Shown piece after piece: positions 11,192 to 22,218 of a stretch of 64,000 nucleotides of DNA. The notes below the pieces were generated by a model. That model saw nothing but the letters and a program-made list of their open reading frames with translations. It did not search any database and was not told the DNA's origin. Positions within the stretch are counted from its first letter, which is position 1. The number at the start of each line of letters is the position of its first letter. Origin of the DNA: Tubulanus polymorphus. Lineage: Eukaryota; Nemertea; Palaeonemertea; Tubulaniformes; Tubulanidae. The position numbers and the translations under genes were made by a program. The stretch covers positions 25,210,153 through 25,274,152 of the forward strand of contig NC_134028.1 of the NCBI RefSeq assembly GCF_964204645.1. The letters run 5' to 3'.

Positions 11192-14100
11192 GTAGGTACA
11201 AAAACTTCTTTTTTTTTCTATATGATATTTCGATGATATTCCAGAATTTAAGCTGTAACTATATTGCTGTTCGTTCAAACGGTCAGTGTCGATCAGTGGG
11301 GTAAATAAACGATTGGCTTGGTGCAAGTTTTGGTCACTTTGGAGGCTGACACCGGGACTCGATTGCAATTTTGGCATTCGATATTTACTTTTAGTTACTG
11401 CTGCAATATTTCGGTAGCATTTAGTGGTTAGGTAATTAATGAAACTACATCTAACGTGTAGTGACTAATTATTTGTTTTAAACGTTCAAGGAGCTGTCAA
11501 AAACAAATTCTCCACAGTTCTGTTGGTTCAAATTGTTAGTATCACGAGGCTGTTTTATATGACGACTTATACGTTCTTTATCCTAGGTTTTAGAGTTCGA
11601 ACGAGTTTATTTCGCATCAAAATTGAGAATTAGATGTGGAACAGGTATGCCAGTGCAATTTCACGGAACACCTCGAGTCATAATAACACAATAAATGGAA
11701 CTTCTGTAATGTCGGTCTTTGAAAGTCGACCGACCTGGTCCTCCCACACTGGGCTAGATTTAGTCTACCCGATAAACCATCAGTTAGATAGACTTAAATG
11801 AATTAGCTGATATGTAGTTGATACGCGGTCCTTTTTAATTTCTGCTTGAAGAAAATCTGCCTTTTAATGTCTAACGAATCCCCATTTAGCGAAATCACGG
11901 GAAGACAAGTTTCGTCGGGTATGGTGCGTCGTCGTACATTATTTATACGAAGACCAATCTAAAAACATATGTCCTCAGTCACCGGTGAGCCTCGGGGACG
12001 GCTCGGCCGTCGTCTCCTCCATAAATAAATCATCAAATGACAAAGTGAATACCATTAACAAAACCTTGAATAACGTCTCAGGGAAATTAAACCGGCGATT
12101 TCTATCAGAGAAGTAGAGGGTTGTTGTTTAGACGCAAGAAAATGAATAAAAATGATTTTACTCAATAAATAGCTGTATATTTTTTTAATAAGATTTCATA
12201 TGAATTAATAGTCATATAAATTCGCATGAAAATTAATTAATAAACATTGCAATATAATTGATACCTAGAATAGGCATCGCATGGTGTTAGGATATTATTT
12301 GCCGAAAATTAATAATCGAAGATAATTTTTTATAAAAGTGTAAAAACTAAATCTTGAAGTGAACTGTTTGATTAAGCCCAACGCACATGACCCAAACGCA
12401 GAAATACGGACACAAACATGTTTGATCTCAGAAACGTTGATACCGAAACCATGTTACTCGTTTCTCGTAAACGCACCCGACACGGGGAAACGCACGGAAA
12501 CACGTTTCTGTTTCCCGTATCCGTGTTTCCCTGCGCCGTGTGCGAAGGACGGTCGTTCCTTGTGGTCGAAATATGCGCCGGATTTTGCGTCGAATATTGG
12601 TAAAAAATCGAAATTATTCTATATCAATTGAAAACGGAAATAAAGGCGAATGGATTAAACGAATGGAACCCGTGCTGAGTTTAGCAATCTTCTTATTAGG
12701 TTTTCCATCAAAAGATTCTCACGCGCTTCTTTCTCGTCCGTTTTAACGACCCGACGCCGTTAGATAGTTTGAATACGACGCCTTCTGTTACCATCAGCAG
12801 CATCGACGTTTTTCGAAAAGAATATATAGAATACATATTTGTATAAAGGAAAACAAACACTTCTGAATAAATCGTGAAACACCTGCGCGATTGCTTTCTA
12901 CGAAACTATTGTCCCGATATGTATGTCCTATAAAAGATCTTAAAATCGAAACCTATACAGTACAACGACGATATTATTTGATACATATTTTCTGCGTTTG
13001 TCAATCGGTTGGTGCAGCTCCCCCCCCCCATACCGCGTTTTCTTGCATATACATGAAATATGTAGATTGTCTCCTGTGAGAATTAGATAGTTGCGACGCG
13101 CGTATTTCGAGCGTGTTTCTATTAGACTTTAACGCGCCCGCCGTTGCTTTTACTCACGACGACCTGAAAAGAAAATGTTCCTCTTAATTTCCGGATGACG
13201 CTGGCAAGAAATCCGCGGCTCAGACCGTAACCGCAATTGATTATTCTATTTATGCCGTTTTGACTGTAATCGAAGATGTGCGAGCGAAGCATGGCCATCG
13301 CGCTGACGCGTATTCGAGACGTTACTCGTCTTTTGACAGTTTTAAGCGCCGAGCCGAACTGGCGAAGAGTTTAATTCAAAAATACTAGAAGTATTTCGGG
13401 TGGTTCCCACCACCCTTCTCCAGTCTAAAATGATATAATCAAATTACAAAGGTTTCAGTGCTCATAATAAACTCCTTTCGAAATACATCAGTGCTATAGG
13501 CCCCCTAACCTAGCTATGTGCAGTGATTCGTTTCTTATTTTATGTTTAAATGATGTGTGTAGGCTGAAGAAAGGTTGTAGGTGTCTTCGAAATATGTTTA
13601 ATATTCTAATTAACTTTAATCAGATTAGAGGTTTTCATCGATTGTGGGATTTTACATTTAATGAATTGAATGAATTTCTATTCTAATGCATCTTTAATGT
13701 AGATAATGTACACTATTGACACGATGAAGGACAGGAGCCCGGAGTGTTAGCAAAGGAAGCGCTCCACCTTATGCGAAAACACTGAGTGTATCATTGATGA
13801 GATGACTACACTATAAGTATTTTCAATTTTAAACAAGTGTAGGTACGTTAGGACCCTGTTAATATCTTCCACTCTTAAGGAAACGTGGCATCGGACACTG
13901 TACAAACGAATTCGTTGTTAACCCTGAGTTGCTAACACAGGGTAGATTAGTTTTCTGACTCGAAAGTAATTATTCGAGGTATAACTAAAATTCTCGAAAG
14001 ATGTTTTTAAAATATGATTACAATATTGAAATATGCAACGTTTAGATACGATTAAGATTTATTAGATTTACTAGATCTATTTGTCCTCTCTTCGTTCATC

Positions 14101-15888
14101 GTTTTTTTTTTCCTGCGTTCAGTTCCCTATGAAATGGATTATGTACGCGCGCGGTATTTTTGTCCGGTGTCATGAATTCTGATTAGCTGTCTCTTATCCA
14201 CCGTCGTACGGAGGAGGCATAAACGATAAACCGGCGATAGAAAAGAGAGAAGAGAGAGCACGAAAACTTGTTTGTGACCGGCGCGGCGCGTAAGATATAA
14301 ATCCTATGATCTGTGACATGTAGGCTTCTACCGGTGGGAGAGTGTGGTATATTTGATCCTGGGTCGTCCAGCAGAGGAAATTAACGCCACTGATAAGACG
14401 ACCAATCCCCGATGACTGCTTCTCGATATCATAACATCTTTATCCCATTTTATATCCGCGTAGTTTATAAACACGGTCATATTTACCGATACTCGTTCTC
14501 TCAATGGCGCTCTGTATTTACAAGTGCACGAACTGCCTATTAAACCCTACTTGTCAATAAAAATATCTTATTTCGTCATAAATCGAAGTATTTGTCGAAA
14601 TTGAGCTCTTTCTGGGGTTTTCGATGACGAGAAATCCGGTTGACGAGAAATGCCTGAAAAACATCTAAGCTCGAAATGCAATTATTTAGTTTATCTTCAG
14701 TATCTATTTGAAATCTGTCATCACGATGTCTTGCTTTATTACGTATATATGATATATTCAATCTTCCAAGTGTTCCAACAGGCATTTTTAGTCATGAACT
14801 TGATAATCGAAGAACCGGGCCACAGACTAGGAAAAAGATTACTCTCTTAATTCTCTCTAATTGTGGTCTTTATGGGTGAATGATTTATAGTATAGAAGCT
14901 AACGACTCTATTCAGCTAAACCGTCAAAATGAAAGGTATATTTTGGACGGTAAGCCTTTCCGCAGCGAAAAGCATGGCTTGTAACACGCTATAAGCTCAT
15001 CGTAGATAAGAACTCTGGGTCCAAATAGTTCACATTTTTCGAAGCGTGAATTTCTATATATGTAAAAACGAAAAAAAGCCGATTATCTTTCATATACGTA
15101 ATACACAACGGAGCAGATCGAATTTATGTGTGGCTGTTCGCATTTTTATCGGAGTTTTTCTCTGGTTATACGTATATATATAGATCAACTTAACCCGTCG
15201 ACCACGCTCAAAGCGTCCCATCGCCAAGGAGAGCGTAGCTGATGTAACCTAACACGATAGTGGCCGCCTCGCCGAGAATTGAGAGGTTTCGAGCAAAGAA
15301 ATGCGGAAATGAAAGACCCGATCGGCTATTCACGCCAGAGTTAGTACCCGGCCGCAAAAAGCCTATACTCCATCGAGGTAAAAAAAAAACAAGATTCTCT
15401 TACTTAAGCTTAAGCCCAGCGGCGAAATAAACATCGAAACGAGAAGAAAAATGGTTCGTTTTTAATGTTGAGTCCAATAGTAAAATAGGCGATGATTTGG
15501 ACAGAAATGTCTTGAATTGTCATTTTCTTGTTGGGAAGGAGTCGATATCATGGAAGGGTTGGGATATGAAATTCCATATTCCAAATGCACGATCATTATG
15601 ATATAACTGCGAGAAGGTTCAGGAGGACTTAAAGTAAAGTGTCAGGTTATGTTGGAACACAAGCAAAACTATCATAATCCTCTCCCGGTCCTGGCAGTGG
15701 TTGCTCCACAGAGATATCCGTCGCTCTACGACCCTGTGGTACATCAAACACTAAGGTGCATGGTGAACCATAATCCGAACATTGTTTACCGAAACAAACA
15801 CCGATCGCGTACTATATTTCACTTCCTGTGTAAATTCAATTTGCGAGTAATTAATTTGTCGAGCTGGTCATACGATACATTAATCTGA
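11192..15888. other. Probable intron; no supported exon
   Basis: Very AT-rich around 11900-12350, with a C-run near 13020. A 51-nt pair (11594-11644, ACAG|GTATGC donor) and a strong acceptor at 14122 followed by an open but non-triplet segment were noted but not called. Short ATG-led frames such as 14930-14993 (start MKGIFWT) look like chance. Confidence 0.4.
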
Positions 15889-16027
15889 GGCTAGTTGCAT
15901 AGTTACGGCTTAGATTTTAGACTGGTCTAAGACCAACTAAAGTTCTATACTCGATCTAACAACTTAAGACCAGTCTTAAGATTTAAGACCACTTTTGGAC
16001 TTAAGTCACGACTGTGCAACTGGGCCC
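15889..16027. repeat. Foldback element, family L, copy 1
   Basis: Palindromic element of about 139 bp. The right end, read inward on the minus strand, begins GGGCCCAGTTGCACAGTC and continues GTGACTTAAGTCC. The core carries repeated AAGACCAGTCTTAAG-type palindromes. The left end (GGCTAGTTGCATAGTTACGG) is a diverged match. Related copies lie at 30315-30541 and 51460-51577. The ends are similar to those of family M. Confidence 0.65.
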
Positions 16028-17485
16028 AGGTGCTAAAACAGTTTACAAAGGATTCATATACGAGGACGATGTTTGTGAACTGATGAACTTTGTGAATTAT
16101 GGGAAAATACAGCAAATTATACAGCGTTTACTACAGATTGACGACTGAGATGGATGTATATATTCTATAAAATATATGTTCAAGACATTTCAATTAGCGT
16201 TTCATTCCGAGATTAAAAGCGTAATATCTGGAAAGGCAAATGGAAAAGAAAGATGCGAAGATGGATTGACGCTAAGTTGTGATCCGGGAATTCGGGGCTG
16301 ATTTCGGTTCAGTCCTGGCACAGCTACCATTCTCTCATTGACTGATATCAATCTCAACATTCAGAATTGATTAGTTAAACCCACACTTGATGATTATAAC
16401 GTTTATTGTCAGGCAGTTTCTCTAAACTCCATCTTGAGAGAAAGCAAACATATCTTTGTTCCTCTATTTTAGTTTCCCTGATAAGATGTCAGACACGTTC
16501 TAATCATCATCTAAGGGTTTATCATTGTCATTTCGTTATCATTCAACGTCGACGATATTAAGCAAGATACATGTTACTCTTTTTAAGGTGTCAATAAAGC
16601 TTTACGATTATAGTTTTTTTTTGTTTTCTACAACAACCGATGACGTCACCGAGGGGGTACGCGTACGGGACGTAATTGGATAATTTTCTGACGGAGAGTC
16701 GTTGCGCTAATAAACTGCGGCCCGGCTCTCTTCCGTGGCTAGCGACGGTATAATAACGGAGAGTCTGATTGCTACATAACCCGAACTGATTTATCTGACG
16801 GCGAATAATTGCCACATTTTCGCCATCAACGCAATTCAAAAATAGCGATGACTTGTTTATTGTACCCCGGGTGTTCGCTAAAACCGCTCGATGATCATTC
16901 ACGCGCTATTTTTTTTCGATGCGGTTATTTCTGCGTGGACCGCAGCGACTCTCTGAATTGTGACTTTTTATTCAGCGCCGAACCGAGCGCTCGGGAATTG
17001 TGTCTCTTGATGGGCACCGGCGGATCGAGTATTCCGTAATCTTTATACATATTTATAGTATCGTGATTCCCCGATACTAGAGGACCAAAACCAATTCAGC
17101 GCTCTCGGATATAAACATTTTTTATTAATAATGATTTTCTCATCTCAGAGGTATCAACTAGCCGAAGCTTTATTTATATTTGATATATATATATATATAA
17201 TAAGATGCCTGATGATATTTTGATGGATAGACATTTCATGACGAAGCCACATTCTGAGAGGAGAACATCCTCCCCAAACACACTTTCCGCTGCTAATATC
17301 ACTGAGTTTTGCGCAAGAGTGTTTCCTAAGAATTGCTATTGACCTTCGTTCTGACCTTGACCAATACATGCCTAACCAAACCCTCCCTCCTCATCTGCAT
17401 ATAGAGGTTCATCTGACGTCACAGCGCGTCATATTGGACGGCAAGTAAAAAGAAAATCAACTTAATAATAATCAACTAAAATCCG
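16028..17485. other. No gene recognised; CpG-richer patch with two CREs
   Basis: 16620-17040 is richer in CpG than its surroundings and open on both strands (103 codons minus, 76 plus), with no recognisable protein. Perfect CRE sites lie at 16641-16648 and 17414-17421. A short (TA)n lies near 17185. It may be a regulatory block. Confidence 0.4.
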
Positions 17486-17669
17486 TATCAGCTGTAGATA
17501 CATGAATAACCCCACAAATTTGCGAGGCATATATCAGCTGTAGATATATAAAATGCCCCACAAATTTGCGAGGTATATATCAGCTGTAGATATATAAAAT
17601 GCCCCACAAATTTGCGAGGTATATATCAACTGTAGATACATGAAATGCCCCACAACTTTGCGAGGCATA
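17486..17669. repeat. Four-copy 46-bp tandem repeat
   Basis: Four units of exactly 46 bp start at 17486, 17532, 17578 and 17624. Unit text includes TATCAGCTGTAGATA and ATGCCCCACAAATTTGCGAG. Units 2 and 3 are identical; the outer two carry a few changes. Each unit carries a CAGCTG or CAACTG E-box-like site. Confidence 0.95.
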
Positions 17670-17822
17670 TACATGAATAATTTCAGTGACTACCCGAAAC
17701 CTCGCCGCTTCACCTGTTGACTAACAGCCATCATCAGGTGGAATTCATGTGTGGGACAATTTTTATTCAAAATGCGTAATTTGTCAGTGATTTCATCGTA
17801 GATTTTTCTATATACTTTAAAG

Positions 17823-17846
17823 CAACAACTATCGGAATCGAAAATG
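17823..17846 (+). CDS. Candidate 24-nt micro-exon (phase 1-1)
   Basis: Acceptor TTTTTCTATATACTTTAAAG ends at 17822 and the donor AATG|GTGAGTATG begins at 17847. The 24 bases keep the phase-1 frame from exon A and would add (A)TTIGIEN. The donor is strong and the acceptor moderate. The next candidate, also 24 nt and the same phase, is 322 bp downstream. If both are used in tandem the peptide would contain two eight-residue units beginning with Ala and sharing a Gly-Ile pair. Random sequence gives similar pairs at an appreciable rate, so transcript support is essential. Confidence 0.3.
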
Positions 17847-18168
17847 GTGAGTATGAAATTCAACACATTTTTATTCAACGCAACATTCATATGGCGTAAA
17901 CAGTGAACATTTATTTTCGGTGATATTTTATTTTCACGCGCCACGCTTACGTCTAATTGTTTAATTACTTCGATTAAGCACGCTAATGAAATACGTGCGT
18001 ATACTATTATTAGAACGCTATTTTCGTTAGGAAGGAATTTTCGCTAGGTGTAAGCGTTTTTCGTAGAAATTTTGTAACTCTTTTGAAATCGCTATTAAAT
18101 TCGTGCGTATTATTTTTTTCATACACCGGTGTCGACTAGATAGATTAAACTCTTATCTCTGTTTATAG

Positions 18169-18192
18169 CTAAACCTGGAATCAATGGAACGG
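18169..18192 (+). CDS. Candidate 24-nt micro-exon (phase 1-1)
   Basis: Strong acceptor (CTCTTATCTCTGTTTATAG ending at 18168) and strong donor (ACGG|GTAAGTTCG). The 24 bases read (A)KPGINGT in the frame set by exon A. It is symmetric, so skipping it would not shift the frame. It lies 7 kb downstream of exon A and 346 bp after the 17823 candidate. This and 44625 are the best acceptor-donor pairs of such small size that I found on this strand. No domain can be named. Confidence 0.35.
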
Positions 18193-20172
18193 GTAAGTTC
18201 GTGGTAGATAGACCGTTAGTTCCCACTTATCACTATAGGAGGCATGGATTTATGTATGTCGTCGTATTTCGCACAGTTTTTTGAAATAGAGATTATCTGA
18301 TCCGGCGCCGATAAACAGGTGCACGTCAAACAGGTGCACGCTACACAACGGATTCGCTCGGTGACGTTTTCAAAGGATAGAAACGATAAACCCACAATTT
18401 CAAAAGTATGATCATTTATATTCGGACGCTGTCCGAAAACTGTAGCCAATTTTTGCAACAATGAAATACTCTATTGATAACGGTAGAAATGTCGGGTCCA
18501 TCTTGTGATTAATTTTCGAAAAAAAAAACAGAACCGAAACGTCTAAGAATATATACATCCTTTTGAAATTGTGGGTGTGATCGTTTGTAGGTCGAGGTCG
18601 CCGTGGTGTCGGTTTGGTGCCTAACGCGCATATCCCTCACCGTTGAAAAGGTTTATGTTTTTATCTGATTACCCACGACGTACGTGATGGGACTAAAGTT
18701 CCGTTAATTATTAATTAAAACGACTAATTAACGTTGTACGGTCGGTGTTTTGCTTTGCATATGAATTTTTTAAGCCCCCGAGCAGTTGCAGCGTCGAATT
18801 CGAAGACGCAATAGCCTAGAAAAACGAGGTGCATTTTTCGTGTGTTGTGTCTATATATTTTATTTTGCTGCTTTGAATCGATTTTCTCCGTAAAACTATA
18901 AAGCGTATTGAAGTATTGTTGTCTGTGTTAGTTGAAACGGCGAAATAGAAATGCATAAGGTGAAATTGTCTACATCAGCGGTACGATGAATGACGAATTA
19001 GACTTGTTTGTATCCGGCTTGTCCGCTGTGTGAAATGACAATATCGCTGTGAAACCTGGACAAAAAAACAGAACCCGCGGAATCCATTCTCGTCGAAATA
19101 AATCATAATGTTACGACAACGGTTGTAAAAGCATTGGCCGGCTGGCTGTGTACACATACACCGCACTCACTCACTCACTCACTCACACGGAGATAGAGAA
19201 AAAGGTCGTTATGTAAATGAATTAGATCGTATAATGTTGCATAGAAAATAATGACAAATCACTGACTAACGGCGATGACTGATAAACGAAGCACTTCGTC
19301 CTAAACACGTTCGTAGACGTGTAACTGTACGCCATTAGATATATCACCGATGATACTCGTTCCACGCGATCCTGACGCTCGTTCCGCCGCGCCGCCATTG
19401 TTAATCCGATTTGACGACGCTGTATTTTCGGTGTTCTTTAATAATCGGGACGGGGGTCGTCGACTCCTACGTCAAATATTCGTTTGTTCGCGTGTAAATC
19501 ACGGGTTTCTCAGATATATCGCGTTCGATGGTGAATTTTAGCAACGCTATTTTCTGTCCTATTCTCGAAGAATGGTCGACGTCGGAAATCCGGAACAGAG
19601 CGAAAGAGTAACGAGCGAACTATCAGTTTGGAATACCAAAACTGGAACTGACTTTATTTTTACACATAGCTATTTATATAACACAGATTCAGACAGGTTG
19701 AGACATGGAAAATGATACAAAAACAAAGGTGACGAGTAGTGACATGACAGTGAGACAAACAACAATTAACACATTCTGACACAGACAAACAGTCTCAGAG
19801 GACAATGAGTAATAAGATGGAGACATAAACAATAAAGAAATACGAAATATAGATGAAATATGTATAACAATTATCAGTGACATTTAGTGTTGTTAAAGAA
19901 TGACAAAAAACGCGAACGAGTTTTTAGTGCTTAATTTACGGCTTTGTGTATCGATCGTGTAATTGAATAAGCCTTGTATTTGATTACCTGTGATGTGGTC
20001 GGTTTTTTCTATCCTTCGTAACTCGTTGGATATAGCGTGTTTCACTTTGACTGTGGGAGTTTGAACTGAGAAGTGGTGGGTTCGAACCTCGGTGCGAAAA
20101 ATTATGATCGTCCCCGAGTCACCGTTACAACAACGAAAGTCCAGCTGTTATCGCACCTATATTTACAGATCG
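18193..20172. other. Probable intron; no supported exon
   Basis: Contains a (CACT)n microsatellite at about 19164-19186. A tRNA B-box-like GGTTCGAACC near 20088-20097, in a stretch ending in A/T, could be the remnant of a SINE. Nothing else is supported. Confidence 0.4.
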
Positions 20173-20274
20173 GGGTCCAGTTTCACAGTCGAGTGTTGAG
20201 ATTTGACTCTGAGTTAAAACATTGAAAATGAACTAATTTCAACTCTTATTTACAACTGAGGAACTGGATCTGGG
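20173..20274. repeat. Foldback element, family M, copy 1 (diverged)
   Basis: Begins GGGGTCCAGTTTCACAGTC, has the core GAGTTAAAACATTGAAAATG, and ends GAGGAACTGGATCTGGG. Same layout as 33477-33586 and 50688-50797, but more diverged. Confidence 0.6.
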
Positions 20275-20512
20275 ATATAAACCGATTTTAACCTCCCTTT
20301 ATTCAAATATATGTAATTTTTCAACTTAATTCTCAACAGGGTGGTGGTGCATGAGCACCTCCTAAACGCTGGGTTACCACAAAAAGATGTTCCTTGTCAC
20401 TTGAATAAAAACGTGTCCTATCTATTTTCAACCTTAACTATTTTCAATAATTGCTACTTTCTCTGCTCCATCCTATTTCACGTGAAATCGAGCGGAGCCT
20501 AGCGCATACAGC

Positions 20513-20572
20513 AAGGCATAGACCCGAAATACCAAAGAGAAACTTCCTCTTTGGTATTTCGGGTCCATGTCT
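20513..20572. other. Long near-perfect hairpin
   Basis: A perfect 19-bp stem (20521-20539 with 20547-20565, arms GACCCGAAATACCAAAGAG and complement) closes a 7-nt loop. It extends outward to about 27 bp with two mismatches. The folded RNA would be about 60 nt, similar to a small pre-miRNA or siRNA-type hairpin. The 3' arm contains TCTTTGGT, the first eight bases of the miR-9 family, but on the wrong arm and with a divergent tail, so I do not call it miR-9. Confidence 0.4.
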
Positions 20573-20699
20573 TGCCAAACGCTTTTCTGGCTTGTTTCAC
20601 GCGCGTTGCTGCAAAACACGAAACATCGTTTCCCGAAACCGTATCTTGCTGTGCGCGCTGACGCGATCCAAAAAATGCCGGGAGGTTTGTACATTAAAA

Positions 20700-20815
20700 C
20701 ACAAGAAAAGTCGTCCTCTGCACTCTCTGCCTCTCCGCGAGCTCTTGGTCTCTCAATCTCTCTCTCTCGCTCTCCTATCTCTACCTCCTCGTTCGTCTCT
20801 CCTCACGGTCGCTGA
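20700..20815 (+). repeat. TC-rich low-complexity tract
   Basis: Imperfect CTCTCT/TCTCGC run. Similar tracts are at 32340-32412 and 46735-46960. They may be promoter-like or simple repeat. The long frame (180 codons) across it is best explained by this composition. Confidence 0.6.
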
Positions 20816-21996
20816 TTTTTGCCTGAAATGTGCTCTCTCACATTTGAGTGCTCTTATCCACATAAGCGTCATGTACAGCTGTTTTTCTCGATCTCTACAC
20901 GGCGCACTATACTTAAAAACTACTCGTCACGCAATGCGTCTGTCAAACATATCAACATTAACCATTTTTGACGATATTATTACGAATGTATAGCCGTATA
21001 TTACGAATATACTAGAACGATCTTCAAAACGGGCAATATTGTTTTATCAGACCCGCTGACACTTTGAACGGCCATGCGACCATGTATCAGACGGTTCGCT
21101 TCTTAGCGATGTATCTTCGATATGCGGTCCTAAAACCTTTCGCTTTCTAGCAATATATCTTCGGTATGTTGCGGCATTGTGGGCGATTTGTTGGAATTAT
21201 AGAATTTCCACCGACAAAAAAATACGCATAATTAGATAGTACGGTGTGAGCGAAAAAAAATTCAATGAAATCCTGATTGGCCAGAAATATGTCACTATAA
21301 CCGCGTGCGTCTAAACGCCTCCTTTTCGCGCAATGCTCCCCATTTCAATAGATCAATATAAGGAGTCAATGATGTTGCGAATCCTTTAAGATTGACTTCC
21401 TTGTCAGAGAAATATCCACGAAGCAGAAACGTGTCTAAAACCAGTGATATATCGATAAATGACCACGTGTACTTTTGCCGCTTTTCTAGTCGCTATAGAG
21501 GTTTTTAATGGACGTCACGCGCACTTTTCGCATTCGTCGTTTATTGGCCGTCAAATGGTTCGGCCTGTTTACCTCATTTGGACGTAAAAACCACGCAGGA
21601 TTCCACGTAAGACTTTGACTAACAGAAATTGCTCCAAATAACCAGAAAGATGCTGACAGATTCCTCGGAGGATTCGCGCAAGGATGAAACGGTGTTTATG
21701 CGATATTGAATCGATAATGATACGATATGAATCTGCTGCACTCATCCATATGTAAACTCGGCACACAAAGACCTCGCAGTGTTTAAACCTATATATAAAA
21801 CAGCGCCAATACAAACTCAGTAAATAGAAGAATGTTCCTGTGGTGTAGAACATGTTTACAATCGGATAAAATGTGCAACGAGAAATTGCTTCAAACACCA
21901 TCCTCGCCAAAATTAGGTTTCTTGGATTCTTCTTTTTTTTTAGTTTCGTTCCTATGGGAAAATGTTTTAGTTGTTTTTTCTTTCGGTAGATTGATA
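20816..21996. other. No gene recognised
   Basis: Includes a diverged tandem duplication at about 21088-21178 (GCTT..TAGC.ATRTATCTTCGRTATG twice). The 163-codon minus frame at 21569-22060 has no recognisable motif. Confidence 0.4.
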
Positions 21997-22218
21997 ATGA
22001 ACGAAGATCGAGCGTCCGTCGCGCCCTCCGGTGGGATAGGTGAAGTTGCCCTTGTACCACACGGAGACCCGGAGCAATTTGATTTCTCCGGCGTTATTAG
22101 ATTCGATTACGATTACGATTTATTTACACTCCAACCATTTCCATGGTATATGGAGGAAAACTATTACACATGTATATACAAATATTTACAAAACAACACT
22201 GAAGTGATTAAAATTTAG
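21997..22218 (+). CDS. Hypothetical 73-residue ORF overlapping repeat R3
   Basis: An ATG at 21997 opens 73 codons starting MNEDRASVAPSGGIGEVALV and ending NNTEVIKI. The N-terminal part is acidic and Gly/Ala/Pro-bearing and looks protein-like. The C-terminal part (QPFPWYM to the stop) coincides with dispersed repeat R3, whose other copy at 5.1 kb reads PFPWYM in a similar frame. It may be the 3' part of a degenerate mobile-element gene, a first exon, or chance. The frame is open upstream to 21832 without another good start. Confidence 0.2.
   Translation: MNEDRASVAPSGGIGEVALVPHGDPEQFDFSGVIRFDYDYDLFTLQPFPWYMEENYYTCIYKYLQNNTEVIKI
22131..22215 (+). repeat. Dispersed repeat R3, copy 2
   Basis: Matches 5127-5215 (see there), beginning CAACCATTTCCATGG and ending CACTGAAGTGATTAAA. 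Confidence 0.6.

Noticed and set aside
17486-17669. CRISPR-like array
   Set aside because: Contiguous 46-bp tandem units without unique spacers, in animal DNA.
20060-20100. tRNA gene
   Set aside because: Only a B-box-like sequence; no A box at proper distance and no acceptor stem.
20451-20993. 180-codon plus frame
   Set aside because: Crosses the hairpin and the TC-rich tract, does not begin with a convincing start and has no domain.
21569-22060. 163-codon minus frame
   Set aside because: No recognisable motif, overlaps another open frame on the opposite strand, composition looks random.
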